64,000 nt of DNA from Gammaproteobacteria bacterium UBA2675 (GTDB lineage Bacteria > Pseudomonadota > Gammaproteobacteria > Pseudomonadales > Pseudohongiellaceae), in the NCBI GenBank assembly GCA_002354805.1, contig DEMH01000009.1, positions 744,001 to 808,000 on the forward strand, read 5' to 3'. A program made the translations under genes and the position numbers. Numbering within the stretch: position 1 is the first letter of the stretch; each line of letters begins with the position of its first letter. The notes under the pieces were generated by a model. That model had not been told where the DNA came from and made no database searches. It was given only the letters and a program-made list of their open reading frames with translations. Below, in pieces: positions 44,689 to 53,524 of the stretch.

Positions 44689-46455
44689 TTAGTTAGAGCT
44701 TACTTCCGGATTGGCTTTTACTTCCTTCCAGTAAACCTGACCAAAGAACATCTCGTCCCAGCTCTGCTGGCCCCATGGCACCACACGTGATGGGTCCGGG
44801 TTTGCCTTGTTCTGTTCAGAGTTGTCGAAGGCACCGGTAACTACGACACGGGTGCCGGCAGGTACAAACTTCGGTTCAGCCAGCTGATACTCCATCTGCC
44901 AGTTGTAGTTGTACTGGGCGATGTTCAGCAGGCGTTCCACACTGCCATCCGGGTAGTGAGCATCAAACACCATGCGCTTGCCACGGAAATGCATGTGCGG
45001 CGTAAAGGCCATGATCTCGGCATCCGTCGTGATCAGTACCTCAGCAGTCTGCTCAAAGTCCGGATCGTAAGCCGGGATGTCAGTCCAGGTTGGAGTGAAG
45101 ATACAGGCACAGTCACCCAGACGTCGCTCGGTGGGGATCTGATCATCCGGATAGAACCAGATGCCGATCTCGCTGGCATCGACGGTCTCTTTGCCGGTTG
45201 TGGTGTAGTGCAGGTTCAGCGCCAGTTGCGTGCCAGCACGCAGCAGTCCGCCGGTGTTGGGCTCTTCCACGTGCGGATCAGCACCCGGGATGTAAGGCGT
45301 AATATAGGCCTGGTCGGGATTACTAAAGCGGGTGATCAGGCCCTGTGACGGACGCTCTCCCGGCACAATAAAGGCATTCAGCGTGTGGTGCAGTACGGTG
45401 CGGTCGCCCGGCACGTACTGGCTGGCACGGACCCAGCGATCGCGCGTCAGCCCTTCCAGTGGCACAACTACGTCGATGTAATCCAGGACGCCGGTGGCGG
45501 GTATCTGCTGCGGCGGCACCTTGACGATCAGGTCCGGCTCACCAAAGGCCCACTTCTCCTGTGACCAGGTCAGTTCAGCCAGTGGATCGCTGTCGCCGTC
45601 CTTGACTGAGCCATCGGCGATCCACTGGATCACTTTCTGCTGCTCTTCCGGCGTCAGCGTGTAATGGTTGCGGAAGTTGCCGATGTGCGGGTCAATCTGG
45701 CCCGGCGGCATGCGCTTGGTCATCAACACTTCACGGATCATCGGTGACCAGCCCTGCGCCATGGTGTGGCTGTTCAGGGCAAACGGTGCAATGCCACCCT
45801 CGCGGTGACAGCTGGCGCAGTTTTCAGCCAGAATAGGGGCGACATCCTCACTGTAAGATACGCCGGACTGGGCCAGCTGCTCATGTGCCTGATAGCTGAC
45901 CGGTGTGCCCTGAGTCGCGACCATCGCATTGGGGACAGCTTCATCCGCTACCACGGCAGCCAGTGCCTCGGCCAGCGGCTGGTCTGCCGGGCCGCGGTAA
46001 ATTATCTGAAAGGATTTGGGGTCGTAGACAAACGCCTCACCGGTTTTATCAATCCCCATGGCGGCAGCAATAATCTGCGCATCATCGATCAGCACGGGAA
46101 TATCGATGCCCAGTCGCTCTGCATCTGCCTTGACGGTAGCGCGCGGCTCGCCCAGCGGGTTGATCATCATGAAGACGATGCCCTGGTCGGCGTACTGTTC
46201 CTTCAGCGCATTAAACGATGCCAGCGAGGCCTCGGTGGCAGAGTCGCCACTGGCCTGCACCAGGAATGCGATTGCCTTGTTGTTGTCGTACCAGGCCATG
46301 TGGTGAAACAGGCCGTCCTGATCCAGCAGGGCGAAGTCGCCGACGCGATCCTGAGCCATGGCGGAACCCGCGCTCAGTGAAAACGCCAATGCGGCAGCGC
46401 CGACAAATACGGCCTTTCTGCCCCCGGATATCATACCCTTCAGTAAATTATTCAT
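44689..46455 (-). CDS. Exported thioredoxin-like/cytochrome c/copper monooxygenase-like fusion
   Basis: 588 residues. Signal peptide (about 1-35, SAGSAMAQD), thioredoxin/AhpC-like domain without a CxxC pair (about 36-180, RVGDFALLDQDGLFHHMAW), a cytochrome c site CASCH (213-217) with a later Met, and a C-terminal half like copper type II ascorbate-dependent monooxygenases: HHTLNAF, LNLHYTT and PHMHFRGKRM (His487, His489). Such fusions occur in marine bacteria with unknown substrates. The frame extends 6 codons further, but the ATG at 46453-46455 has GGAG 6 bases upstream. A repeated ATGAA-N4-TTCAT site lies about 100 bases ahead, and a strong terminator follows. Confidence 0.82.
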   Translation of the reverse strand: MNNLLKGMISGGRKAVFVGAAALAFSLSAGSAMAQDRVGDFALLDQDGLFHHMAWYDNNKAIAFLVQASGDSATEASLASFNALKEQYADQGIVFMMINPLGEPRATVKADAERLGIDIPVLIDDAQIIAAAMGIDKTGEAFVYDPKSFQIIYRGPADQPLAEALAAVVADEAVPNAMVATQGTPVSYQAHEQLAQSGVSYSEDVAPILAENCASCHREGGIAPFALNSHTMAQGWSPMIREVLMTKRMPPGQIDPHIGNFRNHYTLTPEEQQKVIQWIADGSVKDGDSDPLAELTWSQEKWAFGEPDLIVKVPPQQIPATGVLDYIDVVVPLEGLTRDRWVRASQYVPGDRTVLHHTLNAFIVPGERPSQGLITRFSNPDQAYITPYIPGADPHVEEPNTGGLLRAGTQLALNLHYTTTGKETVDASEIGIWFYPDDQIPTERRLGDCACIFTPTWTDIPAYDPDFEQTAEVLITTDAEIMAFTPHMHFRGKRMVFDAHYPDGSVERLLNIAQYNYNWQMEYQLAEPKFVPAGTRVVVTGAFDNSEQNKANPDPSRVVPWGQQSWDEMFFGQVYWKEVKANPEVSSN

Positions 46456-46555
46456 ATTATTCTCCGGCATCAAAGCCAGTACAGACCGTAAAGATCAGCA
46501 CAGATTCTCATTAATAGGTTCGGGGCACGATTGATGATGGACTGCATCAGCGTTA

Positions 46556-46569
46556 ATGAACTCATTCAT
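46556..46569. promoter_or_regulatory. Second copy of the ATGAA-N4-TTCAT inverted repeat
   Basis: ATGAACTCATTCAT repeats the core of the site at 3650-3667 with another spacer. It stands about 100 bases ahead of the copper/cytochrome gene. An additional wider repeat, TCAGCGTT (46547-46554) and AACGCTGA (46583-46590), encloses it. Confidence 0.4.
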
Positions 46570-46655
46570 GTTTGAGCCCGTCAACGCTGACTTTAGCATT
46601 AAATTCAGGAACAAAAAGTAGTTATCTGCAAAAAGTGACTTTTGGCAGGGGTCTG

Positions 46656-47837
46656 TTAACCTTTCTGGAAGCCTGTAGTCGACAGTCCCGGGAACACGAC
46701 TTCACGTAATAGCTGAGCGTCATAAGCCATATGCGATTGCAGAACTTCAGCCAGGAGCTGGCGCAGATCATTGGTCGGCTGCAGATCCCGGCCATCGCGC
46801 AGACTGCTCTCGCCCAGGCCCGGCCAGGGTCCGGTAACAGCGCTGCCCGAGGTGAATTTGCTGACATTGCCGCCCGCCAGAAACGCCACGCTTGCTGTGC
46901 CGTGATCGGTGCCCAGCGAACCGTTGACGCGAACCGTTCTGCCAAATTCAGTCATCACTACCACTACCGTATTCTGCCAGGTGCTGCCCAGTCCCTGTTT
47001 CAGCTGCGCCAGACTGGTATCGAGCTCGGCAAACTTGCGCGGCAGCGTGCCCTGTTCAGTACCCTGGTTGGCGTGGGTGTCCCAGCCATCGTTCTCCAGC
47101 ACAACAATATTGGGACCACCGGGTGCATTCAGAAAACTCGCCGCGGCGTCGATCAGCGCAGAAAAACCGCTGTTGCTGCGATCCATGCCGGTGCCAACTA
47201 TCTCGCGCGCATTCAGCGCCTCCATCAGTCGTGGCCCCAGAAAGCTGTCCATGTCGTAGAGTTTTTGCAGTCGACTCAGCGTATCGTCATTGACCGGAGG
47301 CAGCGTCGCGGGCGCCCAGGAACCAGCGCTGGCCTCGCCGCGCAGAATCAAGGGTACCGCCTGACCCAGTGCCATGGCCTGCTGGCCCGTCTGCAGCTGC
47401 AGCGCACGGTTCAGCCAGCCGGAAGGGTTGGGCATGGCGATGCTCAGACCGCTTTCCAGCACGTTCTGGCCGTCAAAATGGGAGCGCTCCCGGTAGGCGC
47501 TGGCCACAGCGTGAACGATGCCCAGTTCACCCGCTTGCTGCAGTTTGAATGATTCTGCGAAAGCCGGGTGCAGCGCAAAATAGTTATCCAGTTTAAGCAG
47601 GCTGCTGTCTTCCGGAATCAGTGCGCCACGATAGCTGGCCAGCAATGGATCGCCGTAGGGGATCACTGCCGACAGCCCATCCATTGCGCCGCGCAGTATG
47701 ATCACGGCCAGTTTGTTGTTGCCGGAGATTCCGGTGCTGGCCCAGCTCAGGCCGGGGATGCTGCCGGCGCCTGCCAGCAATGCAGTGGATTTTAGAAATT
47801 GACGACGATTCAGAGCATGTTTGTGATGTTGGGACAT
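46656..47837 (-). CDS. DUF1501 protein, Tat-exported
   Basis: 393 residues with a twin-arginine leader (LNRRQFLKSTALLAGAG, Arg11-Arg12). The mature part follows DUF1501: LAVIILRGAMDGLS near the N-terminus, RSHFDGQNVLESG, ENDGWDTHANQG and VVVVMTEFGRTV with LGTDHGTASVAF. These blocks resemble the alkaline-phosphatase/sulfatase fold, including metal-site-like Asp and His. The true activity of the family is not established. It starts one base after the DUF1800 stop (TGACATG), and such pairs are common, so the two proteins probably act together. Confidence 0.9.
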   Translation of the reverse strand: MSQHHKHALNRRQFLKSTALLAGAGSIPGLSWASTGISGNNKLAVIILRGAMDGLSAVIPYGDPLLASYRGALIPEDSSLLKLDNYFALHPAFAESFKLQQAGELGIVHAVASAYRERSHFDGQNVLESGLSIAMPNPSGWLNRALQLQTGQQAMALGQAVPLILRGEASAGSWAPATLPPVNDDTLSRLQKLYDMDSFLGPRLMEALNAREIVGTGMDRSNSGFSALIDAAASFLNAPGGPNIVVLENDGWDTHANQGTEQGTLPRKFAELDTSLAQLKQGLGSTWQNTVVVVMTEFGRTVRVNGSLGTDHGTASVAFLAGGNVSKFTSGSAVTGPWPGLGESSLRDGRDLQPTNDLRQLLAEVLQSHMAYDAQLLREVVFPGLSTTGFQKG

Positions 47838-47838
47838 G

Positions 47839-49245
47839 TCAGGCTCTCCACTGAAATTGGGGACTGGCCAGCAAAAGTGTCAGCGCCTGCGTGCGGCTTT
47901 CCGAACGTCGCACTGCCGTCTGTAAGTCAGAGTCCTCGGGCAGAATCAGCGGCGCGATATCGCGCGCATCAAAGTCTGGACCTACAGCGCCGGCCACCAT
48001 ATTGATGAACTCCAGACGTTTAAGCAGCGCATCGGGGCCGCCCCAGTGTTCGGCCTGTTCCGGCCAGCCAGCGGGAGAGGGGGCGGTAAAAGCGCGCTGG
48101 TTAAAGCTGGCCAGCGTATCGGTCAGGATCTTCAGCACCTCGTCGCTTAGCGGCACACCGGGCAGGGCACGGGTGGTGGACACCACAAAATCCTCGGCCG
48201 TCTTGAGTTTTTTCATGGCCGGATCCCAGGCCTCGTCCAGCTCCACCAGCGCTGTATGCAGGCTGGGCAGATCGCCCTGGGTTTGCGCAAACACCTGTGC
48301 CAGCTTTTCCACCGCCGACGCCGGTGGCTGGTCGGCAACAAAATGGCGAGCCAGTTTGCCGGCAATAAAGTAGGCAGTAGACGGGTGCCTGGCCAGGTCG
48401 CGCAGTGCGCTGATGCCCTGTTGTACACCCGTATTGAAATAGGATTTGCCGAGTAGCTGCTGGGTGCCCGGTTCATGCAGTACCGGGTAAAACACAAAGC
48501 TGCCAGGTGTCGCCTGCGGGTTGGGCAGGTTACCGTTTCGGGTTGGTACGTTCACCGTCCAGCCGGTCAGGATGCGGGCCAGTGCAATGACATCGTCCTG
48601 TGTGTAGCCGCCATCCACGCCCAGCGTATGAAGTTCCAGTGTCTCCCGTGCATAGTTCTCATTCAGGCCCAGCCCGTTACGCTGCTGGGCAGCCGTGGAG
48701 TTGGGCCCGATGGAGGTGATGTTGTCCAGGTAGGTCAGCATCACCGGATGGGTCGCCACACTGATCAGCATCTCTTCAAAACGGCCATTCATATTGGCGC
48801 GGATGGCTTCGTTTTCGTAAGCCAGTCCAGCGTAGAGCGTTGTAGGTTTGTTGGTGCCCAGAGAGATACTGAAATGATTGGACCAGAAGCGCACCAGGCG
48901 TTCAGTAAACGGCGTGTCAGATTCAATGGCCACTGCCAGTCGCTGATTGGCCTGATCCTGGTAAAAGGCCGCATTGCGATTGCGAATCTGGCGAAACTGC
49001 ATCACCTCGTTAGGGCTGACCTGACCGTCCTGCTGAATCATCTGCCGGGCACGGTAGTCATTATTGGCCAGCTCGATCAGCCGCGCCGAACCGTCCATGC
49101 CCTGATAGCGCGGCGGTAGCTCATTGGCTCGAGGAATCTGGGCAAGTAACCAGCCGCGCGGGTCGGCTTCAATTTCGGTCAGTTCGCCGGGTTGCAGCCC
49201 CAGCCCGAACTTATTCGCAGCAATAAAGGGTGAGTAGGTCGCCAT
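47839..49245 (-). CDS. DUF1800 protein
   Basis: 468 residues of the DUF1800 family: opening AANKFGLGLQPGEL, then RLVRFWSNHFSISLG, NENYARETLELHTLGVDGGYTQ, LARILTGWTV and a KLARHFVADQPP block, in usual order. No signal peptide is clear in the chosen start. DUF1800 proteins are nearly always next to DUF1501, as here, and the roles of both are unknown. First gene of the pair; the LytTR gene lies 113 bases away on the same strand. Confidence 0.9.
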   Translation of the reverse strand: MATYSPFIAANKFGLGLQPGELTEIEADPRGWLLAQIPRANELPPRYQGMDGSARLIELANNDYRARQMIQQDGQVSPNEVMQFRQIRNRNAAFYQDQANQRLAVAIESDTPFTERLVRFWSNHFSISLGTNKPTTLYAGLAYENEAIRANMNGRFEEMLISVATHPVMLTYLDNITSIGPNSTAAQQRNGLGLNENYARETLELHTLGVDGGYTQDDVIALARILTGWTVNVPTRNGNLPNPQATPGSFVFYPVLHEPGTQQLLGKSYFNTGVQQGISALRDLARHPSTAYFIAGKLARHFVADQPPASAVEKLAQVFAQTQGDLPSLHTALVELDEAWDPAMKKLKTAEDFVVSTTRALPGVPLSDEVLKILTDTLASFNQRAFTAPSPAGWPEQAEHWGGPDALLKRLEFINMVAGAVGPDFDARDIAPLILPEDSDLQTAVRRSESRTQALTLLLASPQFQWRA

Positions 49246-49358
49246 GATGCTGATCTGTTCTCATTATTGGAGTACACATCTGAGTATACGGCGGGCCAGG
49301 GATTTTCCGTCGTGTTGGGTTGATAAATATTTCTTGAGGACAAGTACAAGTGCTTTGG

Positions 49359-50078
49359 TTACAGGCTTAGCCTCTGCCGCAATGCAGCCGCCTGCCGGCG
49401 AGAGACCTCGACGTCGCTGCCGTTCGTCAGTTTTATCAACAGTCCGTCGCCGATCCAGGGCTCTATCGACGCCACATAATCCAGGTTCACAATATGTTGC
49501 CGACTAACCCGAAAGAAAACGCTGTCATCCAGACGACCGTCCAGGTAGCTTAACGAGTGAGGCATCATGGCATGCCCGTCCTGGTAATAAATCCTGGTGT
49601 AGTTGCCATCGACTTCAAGCAATGAGATGTCGCGCATTCGTACAAAGTGGTATCGGTCACCTTCGCGAAAAAAGATATGGTTCCGTTGATGATTCGACGA
49701 AGCAGGCTGCAATTGGCTTTCATTGCTATCGAAGCGGACTTGTGCTTTCTCCAGCGCAGAAGTCAGTGACGTGGCGACGATGGGTTTCAAAAGATAATCC
49801 AGTGCACTGACCTTGAATGCCCGCACGGCGTATTCGTCATAGGCTGTTGTGAATACCACCAATGGCACGTAGCTGAGCTGCTCAAGTATTGAAAAACCGT
49901 CGCCATCGGGTAGCTGAATATCGAGCAACAACAGGTCTGGCCTTTCAGCCTCCACCAGGTCAATGCCGGATCGCACGGAGTGCGCTTCGCCAACGACACT
50001 ATGGGCGGGATATGCGGCCAACAGGCTGCACAGTTCCTGCCTGGCCAGTCTGGAATCTTCGACAACTGCGATTTTCAT
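49359..50078 (-). CDS. LytTR-type response regulator
   Basis: 239 residues. Receiver domain with VVEDSR, Asp53 in LLLLDIQLPDG, TTAYDEYAV and LLKPI; then a LytTR DNA-binding domain (about 140-237: FFREGDRYHFVRMRDISLLEVDGNYTRIY, FFRVSRQHIVNLDYV). Such regulators bind direct repeats and often control surface or metabolic genes. ATGA overlap with the kinase gene proves joint translation with it. Confidence 0.92.
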   Translation of the reverse strand: MKIAVVEDSRLARQELCSLLAAYPAHSVVGEAHSVRSGIDLVEAERPDLLLLDIQLPDGDGFSILEQLSYVPLVVFTTAYDEYAVRAFKVSALDYLLKPIVATSLTSALEKAQVRFDSNESQLQPASSNHQRNHIFFREGDRYHFVRMRDISLLEVDGNYTRIYYQDGHAMMPHSLSYLDGRLDDSVFFRVSRQHIVNLDYVASIEPWIGDGLLIKLTNGSDVEVSRRQAAALRQRLSL

Positions 50079-51103
50079 GCCCGAATAATAACCTCTACCG
50101 TAATTTGATTGTCCTCGTCATGGAAAGTGAGTTGGGCACGCTTGCCAAATACTGAAGACAGCCGTTGGCGTGCATTTTCCAGCCCTATCCCGCTGCCTCG
50201 TCGCGTGCCCGTTGAGACGGCTTTTGGATTGCTGACGCGCAGTGTCATATCACCAGCTTGGCATGTCGCTGCAATAGTGAGCAATCCGCCGTCTGGGCGA
50301 CAGGCAATGCCATGGCTGATCGCATTCTCTACTAGCGTTTGAATCACCAGGGGTGGAATCATCACATCCAGGCAGTTGTTGTCGATGTGCCAGGATACCT
50401 CGAGGCGGGACTCAAGCTGCAGACTTTCCAGGGCCAGATACGCGCGCACCAGTTCGAGTTCATCTTCGACCCTGATCAGAGAATTGGACTCTGCCTGGAG
50501 AACCGCGCGCAGAATATCAGCCAGTTTCGCCAGCCCATCCCGTGAGGCCTCCGGATCTTCGCGAATAAGCGCGCGCAGATTGTTGATGGCATTAAAAAGA
50601 AAGTGGGAATTGATCTGACTGTGCAGAAACTGAAGTTTTGCTTCCTGCAGTCTGGCCTCTGTCTGCCAGAATACCAATTCAGTCTGCTGGCGGCGCCGGA
50701 ATTGGGAAATCATCAGATAGATTGCCGTCCATAATCCCAGCAGCATGGTTGTATTGGCGACATAGGCGGCGAAGTAGCTCCATTGATACGGCACGAAGCC
50801 TTCGAACAGTGTCGGCAGCCGGGGCACAGCCAATGTCAGTATCACGAACATGCCGATCTGAATCATCAGCGCCGTCAAAGGCAGTGCAGCCACCAGTACC
50901 AGGATAAGCACGGGCATCGTCAACTGCTGACCGTAACGCAGGAACGCTCGCCGCAGCAGATGCGTGGCAACCAGTCCCAGACAGCAAAGCAACAGCGGAA
51001 TGGTTACCGCACTGCTGACTACTACACCCCAGGTTGCCGTGGCGGCGATATTGACGGCAGCCATCAGGCTCCAGAACAGAAGCTGGCTAATCCAGTAGCC
51101 CAC
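50075..51103 (-). CDS. LytS/YehU-type membrane histidine kinase
   Basis: 342 residues. About four membrane helices in the first 140, then the His_kinase domain with phospho-site in QINSHFLFNAINNLRALI and a compact ATPase (VIQTLVENAISHGIA, GSGIGLENARQRL). This is the partner type of LytTR regulators. Begins with GTG, which overlaps by one base the stop of the alpha/beta hydrolase gene, so all three genes form one transcript. Confidence 0.9.
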   Translation of the reverse strand: MGYWISQLLFWSLMAAVNIAATATWGVVVSSAVTIPLLLCCLGLVATHLLRRAFLRYGQQLTMPVLILVLVAALPLTALMIQIGMFVILTLAVPRLPTLFEGFVPYQWSYFAAYVANTTMLLGLWTAIYLMISQFRRRQQTELVFWQTEARLQEAKLQFLHSQINSHFLFNAINNLRALIREDPEASRDGLAKLADILRAVLQAESNSLIRVEDELELVRAYLALESLQLESRLEVSWHIDNNCLDVMIPPLVIQTLVENAISHGIACRPDGGLLTIAATCQAGDMTLRVSNPKAVSTGTRRGSGIGLENARQRLSSVFGKRAQLTFHDEDNQITVEVIIRA

Positions 51104-52026
51104 TATTCATTCTCCATTACGTGCCCTGTGTCCAGGAAATGTGTCAGATGCCCGATCAGCCAGTCCCGATCATCCCACATCAGAAAGTGATAACCCTCAT
51201 CTGACATCAAGATGGTCTTCACTGGCAAGTCCCGATAAGCCTGTTCAAAAATTGCCCGGGTGCTGGCTGGGGTGGCGCCGTATGATTCATAGGCCGCCCA
51301 GGCGCCAAAAATCAGTGTGGGGACTTCGATGTCGGACAGCACCGAGCGCAGATCGCGTGTCTGCAAATCGTACATCGCGTGTGCCATCGAGGCCTGATTA
51401 GTGCTCAAGCCCCACTCAAGTAGCACCTGACTGTTTACGTCGCTGCGCGTCAGCCCCATGACGGACATGGGTATGCGCGCTTCAAACTGTTCCTGGCTCT
51501 GAGCCAGGATGGTATCGCGAATCCGCGCAGCGATCGGTTCCATCTGCTGACTGGTGGCTGCCGGATTCTGTGTCACCGGCAGGAATGGCAGTGAATCTAT
51601 TAATACCAGTTGGCGGACCAGTCCGGGGCGTGCGGCCGCTATGTCCATGGACAATGTGCCGCCCAGGCTATGACCGACCAGCGTGACAGGCTGTGGCAGC
51701 GTCGAGATGTAACTGATCACCTGCTCACGTAAGGGATGCATAAAGCCATTGTCAAAGTTCTGCATTGGCTCAAAGCCGGCGAAGCCTGGCAGTTGCAGCA
51801 TATGACATCGGTAGCGGTGCTCAAGTGCTGCACACACATCCTCGAAGGTTGTCCAGTGGCTGGTAAGCCCCGGTATGAAAATGACGTCAGGCCCCGTTTC
51901 TGCCCCTTGCATAAAGACCGTTAGATCCTCATGTCGAGTGCGCTCCTGAGCGCTGGCGGTCCATCCGGAGATCCAGATGGATATGGCGAAAAAAAGTCCT
52001 AGAGTAAGTTTGTTTAATTTTTGCAT
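51103..52026 (-). CDS. Secreted alpha/beta hydrolase
   Basis: 307 residues with a signal peptide (1-27, ending TASAQE). The classic Ser nucleophile elbow GHSLGG and a C-terminal His in DEGYHFLMWDD are visible; the acid is probably the Asp in the IFGAW to SYGATP region. Substrate unknown. Start at 52024-52026, since GGGAGG stands 5 bases ahead; five more codons upstream are open. Its coupling to a LytS/LytTR pair is unusual and may mean the enzyme makes or removes the signal. Confidence 0.83.
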   Translation of the reverse strand: MQKLNKLTLGLFFAISIWISGWTASAQERTRHEDLTVFMQGAETGPDVIFIPGLTSHWTTFEDVCAALEHRYRCHMLQLPGFAGFEPMQNFDNGFMHPLREQVISYISTLPQPVTLVGHSLGGTLSMDIAAARPGLVRQLVLIDSLPFLPVTQNPAATSQQMEPIAARIRDTILAQSQEQFEARIPMSVMGLTRSDVNSQVLLEWGLSTNQASMAHAMYDLQTRDLRSVLSDIEVPTLIFGAWAAYESYGATPASTRAIFEQAYRDLPVKTILMSDEGYHFLMWDDRDWLIGHLTHFLDTGHVMENE

Positions 52027-52108
52027 GGTTGCCTCCCGCAAGTCTGAGTCATCCGACTGTGCCAGAGCGGGAACAAGCGTGTGTGCAGTTCAGGACGAAC
52101 GGTAGTTA

Positions 52109-52723
52109 TTAAGGAGGAGCGGTGTTTGTGACGGATTTTCCTGGTGTCGGCATACACCACGCATACACCAGCAACCACACACTGTTCACCAATATTTCCG
52201 ATTTTTGCGCCAGGGCCGTGGTGCCAATGTTGTAGTCGGTTTCCCCGTTCCAGACCAGCACAACAAAGGTGGAACTGCTCAGCAAGGCCATAACCACGGT
52301 GAACTGCCATAGCGGCTGGCCACGTTTTAGAAACACGCGTAGCCACAGAAACAAAGGAAACAGCCCCAGCTGCATGGCCGCCCCCAGGTTATGCGGAAAG
52401 CGGACGGTGTATGGGTAAAAAGCGACCAATACCACGCCAAACGCAGCCATGGTCAACAGGATTACTGCCAGCAGATCAGCCGCGGATTGGCGTGCCTGAT
52501 ACAGCCGAAATGCAATCAGCAGCTGTGCGAGGCCTATGGCGTAAAACCCGCTGACCAGCAGCCAGCCAGTCGGCCCCACCGCATAGATGCTCAGGTTGCG
52601 CTCCCACAGGACAAGGTCGGGCCGCACGGTATGGATAAATATCGCGGTGATGCAGAACCAAAGCACCAGCACAAAGGTTGTGGCGCGATAGAACGTGTCT
52701 TGGTACTGCCGCGATGCTGCCAT
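52109..52723 (-). CDS. DUF998 membrane protein
   Basis: 204 residues with six hydrophobic segments (near 17-33, 50-70, 84-104, 117-131, 142-160 and 175-190). The plan with YAVGPTGWLLVSGFYAIGLAQLLIA near the second helix matches DUF998, a family of unknown function. No operon link is evident: 82 bases separate it from the hydrolase gene downstream. Confidence 0.72.
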   Translation of the reverse strand: MAASRQYQDTFYRATTFVLVLWFCITAIFIHTVRPDLVLWERNLSIYAVGPTGWLLVSGFYAIGLAQLLIAFRLYQARQSAADLLAVILLTMAAFGVVLVAFYPYTVRFPHNLGAAMQLGLFPLFLWLRVFLKRGQPLWQFTVVMALLSSSTFVVLVWNGETDYNIGTTALAQKSEILVNSVWLLVYAWCMPTPGKSVTNTAPP

Positions 52724-52844
52724 GGTGTCCTTGGGGTGGGATTGCTATTATTCCGGCTCATTAAATCGTGATTGCCAATCTCATGGTATACGCCGGGTGA
52801 CGCGTATGCCATAGCCCAGGGCTTTCTTTGGCGCACCAATAAGA

Positions 52845-52860
52845 GTACTATTTAAAGTAC
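52845..52860. promoter_or_regulatory. Inverted repeat before the toxin-antitoxin genes
   Basis: GTACT (52845-52849) and AGTAC (52856-52860) with a 6-base AT spacer, 25 bases ahead of the antitoxin start. Position and symmetry fit autoregulation by the antitoxin. Confidence 0.45.
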
Positions 52861-52885
52861 GCTAAAGAGTCTAAAGGGAGTGGCG

Positions 52886-53143
52886 ATGCGTGCATTAACA
52901 GCCAATGATTTAAAAACCCGAGGCGTCAGCGCCGTGGAAGAATGCCTGCAGCACGATGACGAAGTGCTGATCTCCGTGCGTGGCAATGAGCGCTATGTGG
53001 TTATGACGATTGAAACCTATAACCGTTTGCGCAAGCTGGAGCTGGCTGCCGCCGTCGCAGAAGCCAAAGCCGACTATCAGGCAGGACGTTACAATACCGA
53101 CAGCGTGGAAGAGCACGTAAAGCGGATCGCGGATGACCTATAG
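52886..53143 (+). CDS. Type II antitoxin, Phd/YefM family
   Basis: 85 residues with the Phd/YefM plan: N-terminal DNA-binding part (RALTANDLKTRGVSAVEECL), core strand EVLISVRGNERYVVMTIETYNRL and a flexible acidic C-terminus that wraps the toxin. GGGAG lies 5 bases before the ATG at 52886; a GTG 6 bases further upstream is less likely. Overlaps the toxin by 11 bases. Confidence 0.88.
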   Translation: MRALTANDLKTRGVSAVEECLQHDDEVLISVRGNERYVVMTIETYNRLRKLELAAAVAEAKADYQAGRYNTDSVEEHVKRIADDL

Positions 53144-53408
53144 GCTGGTCTATACCGACAGTTACCTGCGTCGCGCCAAAAAGTTTCTCAGGCGTCACCC
53201 GCAGATATTGGGGCAATACGAAAAAACCCTCCAGCTTCTGGAGCTCAACCCCTACCATCCGTCCTTGCGATTGCATAGCCTTGGTGGAAAGCTCAGCGGC
53301 CTGTCGTCAGTGTCAATCAATATGAGTTATCGCATCATGTTGGAGCTGATGATTCAGGCCAACGACATTATCCTGATCGATATTGGCAATCACGATAAGG
53401 TCTACTGA
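53133..53408 (+). CDS. Type II toxin, RelE/ParE family
   Basis: 91 residues: YRLVYTDSYLRRAKKFLRRHP, then LRLHSLGGKLSGLSSVSINMSYRIMLEL and IILIDIGNHDKVY, the fold and end typical of RelE/ParE-like toxins of the YafQ/mRNA interferase group. Basic residues at 11-21 and Arg in SYRIM are likely active-site or RNA contacts. Start lies within the antitoxin gene, as usual for these pairs. Confidence 0.88.
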   Translation: MTYRLVYTDSYLRRAKKFLRRHPQILGQYEKTLQLLELNPYHPSLRLHSLGGKLSGLSSVSINMSYRIMLELMIQANDIILIDIGNHDKVY

Positions 53409-53524
53409 ATCTGGAAGAGACACCGAAACGCGTAAACAAGGTTTGAGTACGAGCATGTTCTGGCTGGACAACATCTTCGGTGCCGGTTAGTTTGCATTTC
53501 ATATTCACGTCGACGGGTTGCCCA

